A DNA stretch of 64,000 nucleotides, taken from positions 38,599 through 102,598 of the forward strand of contig CAYJPN010000020.1 in NCBI GenBank assembly GCA_964372115.1. The letters are read 5' to 3'. The stretch's first letter is position 1. Each line of letters opens with the position of its first letter. A model generated the notes under the pieces. The model saw nothing but the letters and a program-made list of their open reading frames with translations. It had not been told where the DNA came from and ran no database searches. The position numbers and the translations under genes were made by a program. This document shows, piece by piece, positions 1 through 10,100 of this stretch. This DNA is from CG2-30-36-16 sp964372115. Its GTDB lineage: Bacteria; Bacteroidota; Ignavibacteria; Ignavibacteriales; Ignavibacteriaceae.

Positions 1-6
1 GTTGTT

Positions 7-1137
7 ATGATAACTAACTGGCAAGGAATTTATAATCAGGATATTGTAAAAAGTATTTTATCGCGCCTCATCGAATCCGGTAGGGTCCCCCATGCTTTTT
101 TATTCTACGGCACCGAAGGTGTGGGGAAAGATTTTATGGCATTGAGGTTTGCTCAACTCCTTAATATTTCTAACTCCGGCGATGATGCCAAAAACATTTG
201 CCGCCAGATTGAGCGGCTAACCGAACCCTACGTTAAATTTATTTTTCCTCTTCCACGAGGTAAAAATGAAACCGATGAAAGCGCCCCGCTGGAAAAACTT
301 ACCCCCGATGATCTTGAAAAGGTGAGGGAAGAGGTTGATAAACGAATAGTCAATCCGTACCATCGAATAAAAATCCCAAAAGCGAATAACATAAAAATCA
401 GCAGTATCAGAGATATAAAAAAATTTGCTTCACTCAGTTTCAGCGATGTTGGCTATAGAGTAATTATTATTTCCGATGCACACTTAATGAACGAAGAAGC
501 GCAGAATGCGTTATTAAAAAATCTTGAAGAACCTCCCGAAGGATTGATTTTTATTTTAACGACTCCGCTGCCAAACTTATTGCGGGAGACTATACGCTCG
601 CGTTGCTGGTCGGTTCATTTTCAGCCACTGTTATCTGAGGATATAACTTCTATTCTAATTGAACACTTCGACACAGATTCTGTTTCGGCAAAAGCTGTTG
701 CTCCATTTTGCGGAGGTTCAATAACGTCGGCGGTGTTATTACTCGAACATAATTTTGATGCGCTTCTTGAAAAAACGATACACATTCTTCGTTTTTCATT
801 CGGCAGAAAATATCATTCCGCGTTACAAGAATTTTCTTCTGTTTTGTCTGAAGGAAGTACGGAATCTGTGCAATTAATTATTCAGATGATAACCACATGG
901 TTTAACGATTTGCAGCGCTTTAAGATCGGTTTAGCCGACCCTTATTTCAAAGATTATCCTGATACTTTACAAAAGTTTAATGATAAATTCCCGGATATGA
1001 AATTAACAGATGTAATAATAAAACTTGATCAATTATCAGTTTCGCTAAATGGTAATGCAAATTTATCAACAGTAGTTTTAAATATTATAGCGCAGCTTTC
1101 ATCTCTTACATTAAATTATAAAAATAAGCCGGCGTAA
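7..1137 (+). CDS. holB: DNA polymerase III delta prime (clamp loader) subunit
   Basis: Clamp-loader subunit that, with delta and tau/gamma, opens the sliding clamp on primed DNA. AAA+ signatures are visible: HAFLFYG followed by the P-loop-like GTEGVGKD (residues 35-42), a Walker B-like ISDAHLMNEEAQNALL near 155-170, and the family SRC motif at 198-200. The P-loop ends in Asp instead of Ser/Thr, as expected of a delta prime that does not bind ATP. The usual four-cysteine zinc module after the P-loop is missing; residues 55-130 instead hold a charged insert. The ATG lies six bases from the window edge, so a longer N-terminus cannot be excluded, but the protein starts where the family does. It has no obvious operon partner. 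Confidence 0.85.
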   Translation: MITNWQGIYNQDIVKSILSRLIESGRVPHAFLFYGTEGVGKDFMALRFAQLLNISNSGDDAKNICRQIERLTEPYVKFIFPLPRGKNETDESAPLEKLTPDDLEKVREEVDKRIVNPYHRIKIPKANNIKISSIRDIKKFASLSFSDVGYRVIIISDAHLMNEEAQNALLKNLEEPPEGLIFILTTPLPNLLRETIRSRCWSVHFQPLLSEDITSILIEHFDTDSVSAKAVAPFCGGSITSAVLLLEHNFDALLEKTIHILRFSFGRKYHSALQEFSSVLSEGSTESVQLIIQMITTWFNDLQRFKIGLADPYFKDYPDTLQKFNDKFPDMKLTDVIIKLDQLSVSLNGNANLSTVVLNIIAQLSSLTLNYKNKPA

Positions 1138-1230
1138 TAATATTAATTTTTTCCGGAGTTTTTCAGTTATGAAATTGATGTTATTTTTAATTAACTTTAA
1201 GTAATTATTAAATCATTGTGAGAGTATTAT

Positions 1231-2412
1231 ATGAAAAAAGTAGTTATAGTTTCCGCAAAAAGAACACCGATTGGTTCATTCGGAGGTTCATTGGCTTCAT
1301 TAAGTGCGCCAAAATTAGGAAGCATTTCAATAAAAGCGGCAATTGATGAAATAAAACTTGACCCATCTCTTGTTGATGAGGTAATATTCGGAAATGTGCT
1401 AACCGCTGGTCTTGGACAAGCGCCGGCGCGCCAGGCAGCATTGTTTGCGGGTTTACCGGAAACCACCGAATGTATGACAATTAATAAAATGTGCGGAAGC
1501 GGTCTCAAATCGGTAATGCTTGCCCATCAAGCAATTAGTTTAGGAGATGCAGATATTATCGTCGCAGGCGGTCAGGAAAACATGTCCAACGCTCCATATC
1601 TTCTTCCTAAGGCACGTTTTGGTTACAGGCTTGGTAATGCCGAGATTGTAGACTCGATGGTTGTAGACGGTCTGTGGGATGTTTATAACAACATCCATAT
1701 GGGCGGCTGTGCCGAGTCTTGCGCACGCGACTTCTCATTCACGCGAGCTGAATTAGATGAATTCTCAATAAAAAGTTACAACAATGCTTTACAAGCTCAG
1801 AAGGATGGAAAATTTAAAGATGAAATGGTGAACGTTTCCATACCGGTAAGAGGCGGGGAAAATATTATAGATTTTGATGAAGAACCCACGAAAGTAAATT
1901 TCGAAAAAATACCAGGGTTAAAACCTGTATTTGAAAAAAACGGCGTAGTTACTGCGGCAAACGCATCCAGCATTAACGATGGTTCGGCTGCTTTAGTTGT
2001 AATGAGCGAAGAAAAAGCAAAATCACTTGGGTTAAAACCGCTTGTTGAAATTGTAGCTCAAAGTTCCGCAGCCAAAGCGCCAATACAATTTACAACTGCA
2101 CCGGCAGACGCAATAGCTAAAGTTCTGAAAAAAGCCGAAATGTCAGTAAATGATATCGATCTTTTTGAAATAAACGAAGCTTTTGCAGTAGTATCACTTG
2201 CTGTGAACAAATTACTTAACCTTGATACGTCAAAAATAAATGTTAACGGCGGTGCAATTGCTCTCGGTCATCCGATTGGTGCAAGCGGCGCCCGTATACT
2301 TGTAACCTTAATTCATGAAATGAAAAAACGAAACTCAAAATTCGGACTCGCTGCGCTCTGCATCGGCGGCGGAGAAGCTTCCGCTTTAATAATTAAAAAC
2401 TATCAAGAATAG
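1231..2412 (+). CDS. atoB: Acetyl-CoA C-acetyltransferase (thiolase)
   Basis: Thiolase that condenses two acetyl-CoA to acetoacetyl-CoA or cleaves 3-ketoacyl-CoA. All catalytic elements are present: nucleophilic Cys88 in NKMCGSG, His347 in GHPIGASG and Cys377 in CIGGGEA. At 393 residues it has the normal length of biosynthetic/degradative thiolases. Its stop codon lies 13 bases before the ATG of a 3-hydroxyacyl-CoA dehydrogenase, so the pair forms a two-step module for beta-oxidation, butanoyl-CoA formation or polyhydroxybutyrate-type metabolism. The direction cannot be read from sequence; etfAB further along supports fatty-acid oxidation or a butyryl-CoA dehydrogenase route. Whether atoB or fadA is the better name is uncertain. 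Confidence 0.9.
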   Translation: MKKVVIVSAKRTPIGSFGGSLASLSAPKLGSISIKAAIDEIKLDPSLVDEVIFGNVLTAGLGQAPARQAALFAGLPETTECMTINKMCGSGLKSVMLAHQAISLGDADIIVAGGQENMSNAPYLLPKARFGYRLGNAEIVDSMVVDGLWDVYNNIHMGGCAESCARDFSFTRAELDEFSIKSYNNALQAQKDGKFKDEMVNVSIPVRGGENIIDFDEEPTKVNFEKIPGLKPVFEKNGVVTAANASSINDGSAALVVMSEEKAKSLGLKPLVEIVAQSSAAKAPIQFTTAPADAIAKVLKKAEMSVNDIDLFEINEAFAVVSLAVNKLLNLDTSKINVNGGAIALGHPIGASGARILVTLIHEMKKRNSKFGLAALCIGGGEASALIIKNYQE

Positions 2413-2425
2413 GAAGGTGAATAAA

Positions 2426-3274
2426 ATGGAAATTAAAAATATTTCTGTAATAGGCGGCGGCACAATGGGTAATGGTATTGTGCATACCTTTGCATTAAAA
2501 GGTTTTAATGTAACACTTGTAGAATTGAAACAGGAGTTTGCCGATAAGGCAATAAAAACTATAACAAAAAATCTTGATAGACAAGTATCCAAATCGGTTA
2601 TTACGGAAGATGACAAAACCACTGCACTCTCAAAAATTTCAACGGTGATAGGAATTGAAAATACCCCCGCTGAAAGCGATTTGGTGATAGAAGCTGTTTA
2701 TGAAAACAAAGACGTAAAACTTAATATATTTAAAACTTTAGAACAAAAAGTTAAAGTTGAAGCAATCTTCGCTTCCAATACTTCTTCTATTTCTATTACT
2801 GAATTATCGGCGGTATGCAGAGCAGATAAATTTATCGGCATGCATTTTATGAATCCGGTTCCTGTTATGAAACTTATTGAAGTCATTCGCGGATACTCAA
2901 CATCGGATGAAACATATCAAATCATAAAACAACTATCGGAGCAATTGGATAAAATCCCGGTTGAAGTTCATGATTATCCCGGATTTATAGCAAACAGAAT
3001 ATTAATGCCGATGATTAATGAAGCGATTTTTGCATTGTACGAAGGCGTGGCATCAGCAGAAGCTATAGATACGGTTATGAAGTTCGGAATGAATCATCCC
3101 ATGGGACCATTGACGCTTGCAGACTTTATTGGACTTGATGTTTGCCTTGCAATAATGGATGTTTTATATAACGGGTTCAATGACTCAAAATATAGACCAT
3201 GTCCATTGTTAAAAAAGATGGTAGCCGCAAATAAACTCGGCAGAAAATCCGGCGAAGGTTTCTTTAAATATTGA
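2426..3274 (+). CDS. hbd: 3-hydroxybutyryl-CoA dehydrogenase
   Basis: NAD(P)-dependent oxidoreductase interconverting acetoacetyl-CoA (or 3-ketoacyl-CoA) and the 3-hydroxy form. The N-terminal Rossmann motif is GGGTMGNGIV. The middle has the family stretch ASNTSSIS followed by FIGMHFMNPVPVM, which supplies the catalytic His, and the C-terminal domain has the NHPMGPLTLADFIGLD signature. I place the start at the ATG at 2426: an in-frame GTG at 2417 lies inside the AGGAAGG ribosome binding site, which is 8 bases from the ATG. That gives 282 residues, normal for a stand-alone enzyme without the hydratase fusion. It follows the thiolase and probably shares its transcript. Confidence 0.9.
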   Translation: MEIKNISVIGGGTMGNGIVHTFALKGFNVTLVELKQEFADKAIKTITKNLDRQVSKSVITEDDKTTALSKISTVIGIENTPAESDLVIEAVYENKDVKLNIFKTLEQKVKVEAIFASNTSSISITELSAVCRADKFIGMHFMNPVPVMKLIEVIRGYSTSDETYQIIKQLSEQLDKIPVEVHDYPGFIANRILMPMINEAIFALYEGVASAEAIDTVMKFGMNHPMGPLTLADFIGLDVCLAIMDVLYNGFNDSKYRPCPLLKKMVAANKLGRKSGEGFFKY

Positions 3275-3301
3275 TGATTATAGGTTATATCAGAAAAAGC
3301 T

Positions 3302-5401
3302 GTGGAAGATAAAAGAAATCCATTTTTACTAAATATCTTGGTTAAATCGAGGCGTTATAAACGTCTCTTACAGAAACGATTTTCCAAACTTTCTTTACCG
3401 GAATACACAACTTTCACAATATTTTCTGTTATAATCGGCTCAGTAGCAGGTCTGGCGGCGGTACTTTTTCATCATTCTATTGATTTTTTTAACCGGGTGT
3501 TTTTTGAACAAACAGCAGGGGGGCTGTTCTTTCTTGGAACTGCTGCTGTTATTGTTCTTCCAGCGTTAGGTATGATTATTCAAGCAATAATGATTATGCT
3601 TGCCCCTGATACCGCGCATAAAAAAGGTGTTTCGGAGGTTATAAAATCAGTCTCACTAAGAGGGGGGTATATTCCTCTAAAGACCACAATCTTTCATTTT
3701 ATTGCTCCTGTAGTCTGTATCGGATCGGGTGGCACTGTTGGTCCTGAAGGTCCAGCAGCACAAATTGGTGGAGGTGTATCCAGCAAGCTTGTAAGCCTGT
3801 TAGGGTTTTCAGATGAACGAACAAGAATTTTTACTGCTGCCGGCGCCGGGGCGGCAATTGCTGCAATATTTAATACGCCACTTGGGGGTGTATTTTTTGC
3901 CCTCGAAGTAATTTTGTTAAATGATTTTCACACACCAACATTCTCTGCTTTAATATTATCTTCGGTTACCGCAAGTGCTATTTCCCGAATACTCCTTGGT
4001 AATCACTCAGTTTTTCTTTTTAATATCGGTAATACTGTAGATTATTCTAACCTTTACTTTTACGCTATACTCGGATTAATATCCGGAATATTATCTATCT
4101 TATTCATCCGCTATTCAAATTATGTAAGGATATTTTTTAGAGATAAGGTTTACACAAGAAAATTACCGCAATGGTTTGTGATGATGGTGGTTGGACTGCT
4201 TGTTGGCGTGAGTGGCTATTTTTATAAAGAAATATTCGGGATTGGATATATTGCAATAAACGAAATTCTCGAAAACTCATTAAGCTGGAAAATTGTAATT
4301 GTATTGTTAGCATTAAAATTTGTACTTGTCCCTTTAATATTATATTCAGGTGGATTTGGCGGTTTATTCGCACCATCACTTTTTTTGGGAGCATGTCTCG
4401 GGTATTTGTTCTCATTCTCAATTAACGCAATCTGGGGAATACCGATAAACCATACAATTATGATACTTGTAGGTATGGGCGCCATGCTCGGAGGAGTAAA
4501 TAGTATCCCTATTTCTGCAATACTCATTATTTTCGAAATGACTCAAAATTATTCTTTTATTCTTCCTTTAATGCTTGCGGTAATTATAAGTAACATGTTC
4601 GTACAAATAAGTTTACGCAGCTCAGTTCATGTCAAACATTTAGAAGAAGAGGGATTTAACATTAATGAGAGCAAAGACATAAACTTGCTCCGGTCAATTC
4701 GTGTTAATGAAGTTGATCTTGAAAAAATTGATCTGATCCCGGAAGAATTGGATCTTCCGAAACTCATGTCTAAACTTATTGAAAGCCCAAACAGCTCATT
4801 TTATACTGTAAATAATCAGAATAAATTATCGGGTATAATAACTGAAAGCGAATTAAGACCCATAATAACAGAATACGAAATATTAAAAGACGTTATTGTT
4901 GCACGTGACATTGCCAACCCCAAAATTACAATTGTTCAAACTACAGACGATTTAGATTATGTAATGAACCTTTTTGGGAAATTAAATCTCGATCAATTTC
5001 CAGTTGTAAATTCGTCCAAATCAGATGAGATACTCGGTGCGATAACGCGACAAAAAGTTTTATCAATTTACAACCACGAATCGCTAAAAGTAAACCTTGC
5101 CAGCGGTTTTGCAAAAGAATTAAAGACGATTAGCTTATCGGAACCCTCAAAGATTGCCGAAGGTTATTCTATAGTGGAGCGCCACGTATCATCGCAGTTT
5201 GTTGGCAGAAGTCTTGCTGAAATAAGAATAAGAAATAAATATGGATTGGAAGTATTAATGATAAAACATCCGAGTGATATTTATTCAGATAAGAATGAGA
5301 TAAATATAATAACGCCTGACCCTGAATATAAACTACAAACAACAGACACTTTGGTATTATTTGGTTCGGACGAAAAGATTGCAAATTTTGCGATAGAATA
5401 A
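3302..5401 (+). CDS. ClC-family anion channel/transporter with CBS pair and TrkA-C domain
   Basis: Inner-membrane anion channel or exchanger. Residues about 30-450 are the hydrophobic ClC core with the gating-glutamate motif GPEGP (Glu149) and the GGLFAPSLFLG loop. A cytoplasmic tail carries two CBS-type segments (about 465-590), then a TrkA-C/RCK-C-like domain (about 625-699), so gating by nucleotides or other ligands is likely. By eye, positions that matter in E. coli ClC-ec1 differ: the inner proton glutamate E203 aligns with Val203, the central serine loop GSGIP reads KKGVS, and the central Tyr445 aligns with His or Val. These changes are more channel-like than exchanger-like. The start is GTG with a weak ribosome site, and the gene follows hbd by 27 bases. 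Confidence 0.85.
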   Translation: MEDKRNPFLLNILVKSRRYKRLLQKRFSKLSLPEYTTFTIFSVIIGSVAGLAAVLFHHSIDFFNRVFFEQTAGGLFFLGTAAVIVLPALGMIIQAIMIMLAPDTAHKKGVSEVIKSVSLRGGYIPLKTTIFHFIAPVVCIGSGGTVGPEGPAAQIGGGVSSKLVSLLGFSDERTRIFTAAGAGAAIAAIFNTPLGGVFFALEVILLNDFHTPTFSALILSSVTASAISRILLGNHSVFLFNIGNTVDYSNLYFYAILGLISGILSILFIRYSNYVRIFFRDKVYTRKLPQWFVMMVVGLLVGVSGYFYKEIFGIGYIAINEILENSLSWKIVIVLLALKFVLVPLILYSGGFGGLFAPSLFLGACLGYLFSFSINAIWGIPINHTIMILVGMGAMLGGVNSIPISAILIIFEMTQNYSFILPLMLAVIISNMFVQISLRSSVHVKHLEEEGFNINESKDINLLRSIRVNEVDLEKIDLIPEELDLPKLMSKLIESPNSSFYTVNNQNKLSGIITESELRPIITEYEILKDVIVARDIANPKITIVQTTDDLDYVMNLFGKLNLDQFPVVNSSKSDEILGAITRQKVLSIYNHESLKVNLASGFAKELKTISLSEPSKIAEGYSIVERHVSSQFVGRSLAEIRIRNKYGLEVLMIKHPSDIYSDKNEINIITPDPEYKLQTTDTLVLFGSDEKIANFAIE

Positions 5402-5483
5402 TAAATCGTTGGTGTTGTCTTATAATGTATATTATGTAAACTTACTATTGTATAAAAACTGCAAATCGATTTTTCTCCCAACC

Positions 5484-5687
5484 TCATATCCCCCTCAATT
5501 TAAGGATGATATATACAACTGCAATTACAAATAGCAGCCATAAAACCGGGCTGCGTTTTTTCCCAATAAACTTTCTTTGTCGTGAAAATCCAAGCTTTCT
5601 TTTTTTCTTTTCCTTTTCATCGGTTTCGGGTTTGTAAAATCTTGGCGGGTAATCGAATATCCGGTGCCGCGGTTTTTTCATAAACAT
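5484..5687 (-). CDS. Small conserved-looking membrane protein, unknown function
   Basis: A 67-residue protein with a basic N-terminus (pattern RHRIFDYPPRFYKPETDE, then a Lys/Arg-rich stretch) and one C-terminal hydrophobic segment (about residues 47-64), so probably a tail-anchored or single-pass inner-membrane protein. It starts 12 bases after the ftsY stop with AAGAG 8 bases before the ATG, which argues for a real translated member of that operon. Similar short proteins with an FDY-PRFY opening occur in Bacteroidota-like genomes as far as I recall, but I know no function. A role near membrane protein insertion is only suggested by the neighbour ftsY. Confidence 0.6.
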   Translation of the reverse strand: MFMKKPRHRIFDYPPRFYKPETDEKEKKKRKLGFSRQRKFIGKKRSPVLWLLFVIAVVYIILKLRGI

Positions 5688-5699
5688 CTTTTGAACTCT

Positions 5700-6638
5700 T
5701 TAAACTGTTTCAAATATTGCTTCTACAAACATTTTTGCATCGAATGATTGTAAATCATCTATTCCTTCACCAACGCCAATGTAACGGATTGGAATTTTTT
5801 GTTTGTTTACAATCTGGAAAACCATACCGCCTTTTGCCGTACCGTCTAATTTTGTAATTATCAAACCGGTTATATCAGTCACCTTGCTGAATTCATCCGC
5901 CTGAACAAGTGCGTTTTGACCGGTGTTACCATCGAGAACTAGAAAAGTTTCATTGGGAGCATACGGCAATACTTTTGAAAGTACACGCTTAATTTTGCCA
6001 AGTTCATCCATCAAGTGCATTTTATTGTGAAGCCGCCCCGCAGTATCAATCAAGACAACATCGATATTATTCTTTTTTGCAAGTTGTACTGTTTCAAATG
6101 CAACAGAAGAAGGATCAGAACCGTGTGGTTTTTGGACAATTTCTACACCGGCTCGTTTTGCCCAAATATCTAGTTGCTCGCTGGCGGCTGCGCGGAAAGT
6201 ATCGGCGGCTCCTACCATCACTTTTAGACCTGCATTTTTAAAATTATGCGCAAGCTTTCCAATGGTAGTTGTCTTCCCTACCCCGTTCACTCCAACAATT
6301 AGTATGACAAACGGTTTGTATTTTTCAATTTCAAGTTGATGCGAAGATTTTTCAACATTTAGCACCGCAGTTAATTCCTGCTTAATCGTCTCAACAAGAG
6401 TATGGCTTTCTCTGTCTTTTTCTTTTCTGAGTTTTATTCTCGCCTTATCAATTATGAGTTCCGCAGTATCAAAACCAATATCAGATGTAATTAATATCTC
6501 TTCAATTTCTTCGAGCGTTTTTTCGTCAACAACAGCTCTGCCGTTTACAACTTCGGCGATAGAATTAACAATTTTTGTGCGGGTTTTTGTTAACCCGTCT
6601 TTAAGTTTCTTAAAATTTATATTATCAAACAGACTCAT
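5700..6638 (-). CDS. ftsY: Signal recognition particle receptor FtsY
   Basis: GTPase receptor that docks SRP-bound ribosomes at the inner membrane. The NG domain is complete: N-domain helices to about residue 100, G1 GVNGVGKTTTIGKL, the AADTFRAAASEQL block, G3 DTAGRLHNK, G4 TKLDGTAKGG and the C-terminal GVGEGIDDLQ motif. At 312 residues it lacks the long acidic A domain of E. coli FtsY, as in many bacteria, so membrane contact must come through the N-terminal helix. The start overlaps the end of pgsA by 14 bases and a small membrane protein follows after 12 bases, so expression is coupled along this strand. Confidence 0.95.
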   Translation of the reverse strand: MSLFDNINFKKLKDGLTKTRTKIVNSIAEVVNGRAVVDEKTLEEIEEILITSDIGFDTAELIIDKARIKLRKEKDRESHTLVETIKQELTAVLNVEKSSHQLEIEKYKPFVILIVGVNGVGKTTTIGKLAHNFKNAGLKVMVGAADTFRAAASEQLDIWAKRAGVEIVQKPHGSDPSSVAFETVQLAKKNNIDVVLIDTAGRLHNKMHLMDELGKIKRVLSKVLPYAPNETFLVLDGNTGQNALVQADEFSKVTDITGLIITKLDGTAKGGMVFQIVNKQKIPIRYIGVGEGIDDLQSFDAKMFVEAIFETV

Positions 6639-7191
6639 AATTTTTCTTTTTTATAAATTCCATGGCGCGTACAATATAACCGATAAATGAAGCAACAATA
6701 AGTAGTAGACTTGTGCCATATAATAATTTGAATAAAATAAACGATCTATCAACATTTAAAAGAATAAACAGAATAACAAAACCAATGCTTAACACTGTAA
6801 TTTTGCCGAGCATATTCGATGGCAGAACTTTACCTATTTTTTTGGAGACATAAATGCCTCCGACGAAAATAAAAATATCTCTTAGAATAATCATCCAGAA
6901 ATAATATGCGGGTATCTGTCCTATTAAAAATAATTTTATTACAACTGCTCCAATTCCAATTTTGTCGGCAAGCGGATCAATTATTTTTCCCATTTCGGTT
7001 ACCTGGTTTAACTTACGGGCAAGGTAGCCGTCCATTAAATCGGTAAACAAAGCAAATATACATAGTGCAAATATTATTAAACGATTTTCATTAAAATTAT
7101 CCAATAGCAGCCAAAGCGGCACTGCCAAAAACAACCTAATCAAACTAAGCATGTTTGAAGAATTTAAAAGTTCTTTATAATTTACTTTCAT
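6625..7191 (-). CDS. pgsA: CDP-diacylglycerol--glycerol-3-phosphate 3-phosphatidyltransferase
   Basis: Integral-membrane enzyme making phosphatidylglycerol phosphate from CDP-diacylglycerol and glycerol-3-phosphate. The CDP-alcohol phosphotransferase signature D-G-x2-A-R-x8-G-x3-D-x3-D is intact (from DGYLAR through GKIIDPLAD). Several hydrophobic segments give the usual six-helix topology, and 188 residues is the normal length. The ATG overlaps the stop of the upstream secreted protease by four bases (ATGA) and its end overlaps ftsY, so it is the middle gene of an overlapping series. A related CDP-alcohol transferase with another alcohol substrate is possible, but length and motif fit PgsA best. 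Confidence 0.88.
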   Translation of the reverse strand: MKVNYKELLNSSNMLSLIRLFLAVPLWLLLDNFNENRLIIFALCIFALFTDLMDGYLARKLNQVTEMGKIIDPLADKIGIGAVVIKLFLIGQIPAYYFWMIILRDIFIFVGGIYVSKKIGKVLPSNMLGKITVLSIGFVILFILLNVDRSFILFKLLYGTSLLLIVASFIGYIVRAMEFIKKKNYESV

Positions 7192-10100
7192 TTTATTACC
7201 GCAAATTTTCCAACTTTTTCTTCTATTTCGTTATTTAACTCATCAAGTTTTACTATTCGAAAGATATAAATTCCGGTATTTAATTGCTCACCGGTTTCAT
7301 CTTTTAAATTATACTCCACACCGCCATTACCATCTGTTTCGTGAAGTTCTGAAACTCGTTTTCCGTTTATATTCCAGATTATAATTTTTGCACGCTGCGG
7401 TAAATTGGCAAATGTAACTTTGCCGTAATTCACTCTTGCCGGGTTTGGATAAACATAAACATCATTTAAGTTTTGCGCATAACCGGTGAGCACAATATAA
7501 CTTCCGGCACTGCTATTAATTGCTAAACCGGTGGATGATTTTATATTTTTTACATGAAGCGTATATTCAATTCCAATTGAGCCAACCGGCTTGTTGCCTG
7601 AAAGATTTAGATAAATAATCTTCTTATCACTATTGTCGACAGAAACGGACGATACCGAGTTCAATGGTTGGAATGTATAGTTTGCCGCAAGAGTTGCCGT
7701 TGTTTCATCAACAGGCAAATTAAAAACCAGTTTAATAGAATAGGGAGACAATATTTCGTAGGACGTTAAATAAAATTCATCTGTTAAAGAAACCTCAACA
7801 ACATTAAATGAAATTGTATCCGCGGCTATCGGCGAACCGTATAAATCTTTTATATTATTTACGACAAGACGGTTGTTGCCATGTGGCAAATTATCTTTGA
7901 ATGTAAGTAAATATGAAAATTGATTTGCCGGTGATATTGAGTTCGGAGAACCTAATCCTATAATTGAAAATGAATTTAAATTATCAATTGTATTCCACAT
8001 TTTTTCATCAAAACTTACCAACACCGCGCGGGCGGTTTTGTTAATAACAGAGAGCACCTGCGCCGGTTTGTGTACATATATTTTTACAAATGCCGAACTA
8101 TTTGATAATTTTTCAAACTTAGAATTGTCGAACGCCCGGATAGAATAAAAGTATGTCAGTCCATTTACAACTTGATTGTCCGCATATGTATTATTTAAAG
8201 TAGAGTCGATGATGGTTAGACTATCTGTCGATGGACCGCGTAAAACATAAAACTTATCCCCCGCCCCGTTCCAGGTTAAAACAACCTGCGATGTTGACGA
8301 GCTGTGACCGGATAACGCGTACGGTGTGGAAGCTTTTTGCGAAACAGTAAACTCAAAAAACTTTATACCGTTTATCGTCGGAAAACCAATTTCGGTTACA
8401 CCGTTTTGATTCAAATCTCCTGCGAACACAGCATTAGAATTTATATTTTCTTTGTACGATATAATAGTACTTTTACCAGCATTATATTTAAAGATATACG
8501 AATAAGGATAGATAAACAGAACAAGTTCATCTTTACTGTCGGCATCAACATCAACAAACTTTATGCTGTTATTATAATCGGCAAAAAATGCAGTAAATTC
8601 TGATGAAGGATCGACAAATGCTTTATCGAAAATAGGCATCAAAGTATTATTGCTATACTCAAAAATTATTAGCCGGTGAAATGGTGCGATATCTAGTTCG
8701 TCAATAGAATGAAGTAATACCGCTAAATCGATATTCCCATCACCGTTATAATCGCCTACGGATAATGCTGCCGCACTGCCGAGAAATTCAGTTGAATAAA
8801 CATCTCCTTTTACTAAACCGGTTCCGTTATATTCGTAATTAAACAAATCCCCATCACGGTCAATCATCCAAATTTCATTATTACCGTTTTTATTTAGATC
8901 GGCTACAACTGCACCGGGTGAATCGAATTGATTTTGAAACGGTCCTTTTGGCGAAAAATTAGGAAGCGATATTTTGTTCTGAACCTGCAGGGTAGAATTA
9001 ATTTCCCACATTGCAAAGGATGTATCACTTTCTATTACAAGCGCTTCCATTTTTCCATCATTATCTATATCAGCGGTTAAAACCGTCCAAAAACCACCTG
9101 AACTGTCTGCGAACTTTACATCTAGTTTTGATGAGCCTTGGATGGATTGTTCAAGAATAAAACCATCGCGAACGAATGAAGAAAGAAAATCTTTTTTGCC
9201 GTTAAAATTAAAATCGCCGAAGTCTCGGAAAATTTGTTCTTTTACCGAATCTATTTTTACAAGCTGATTATTTTGAAGTTTGAATATTGATGTCCACCTT
9301 GGGTTTAATAACTCTCTAACCGCTACCTCATCATAATCAGACGTAGTTAAATTTATAGGACGATCAAAAATGCTTCCTGCAGGCAGCGTATATGGGAGAT
9401 CAGTTTCAGCCGCTATTGTTGCATCATATGCTGGGACAAAAATAAAATTTTGATTATTATCTTTTATAATAGTTTTAAGACCAACAAGATTTTCAGCTTC
9501 AAAATAAACCTCATAAGTACTCCCCTGCTCAACAAGTTGTTTGGGGATAAAACCATAATGGAAATTTTTTATAAACTGGTTGTTAGTAGCAAAGCCATCA
9601 AGCGTAACAAATTGAAAAGCAGTACTGCCCTCTTTTCGGTAATACATGCGCGCAACTGACGGCTCATCCGTGTGCATTGCAGCCATTATAGTTGCCTTCT
9701 CACCGTAAAAAGCCGGGCCGACAGAAATTAATTGGGCTTTGGGCGGAGTCTTGTTTACAAAAAAGTTTATACGCTCTTCCATTGTACCACCGTTTGTTAG
9801 ATACACCAATAATCTTAGTGTATAAACAGTATCGGGCAATGTTTGTAAAGGAAGAGAATATATTCTTTCTGAAGCAGTTTGATTTTTAATACCGGTTAAC
9901 AGGGTGTTCCATGAAGTTGGATTTAAACCCGTACCGTAGTATAAATCATATTTTGAAAAATATGCCGAGAGAATAGTAGCGTTTATATTTAGTGTATCTT
10001 TTAGTGTGTTAAAATCCTGTTTAGGATAATCATATTTTATTACCGACGGAGCGACAACGGAAAGCGCTTTCAATAAATTTAATCTTCCTGCACCGCTTTT

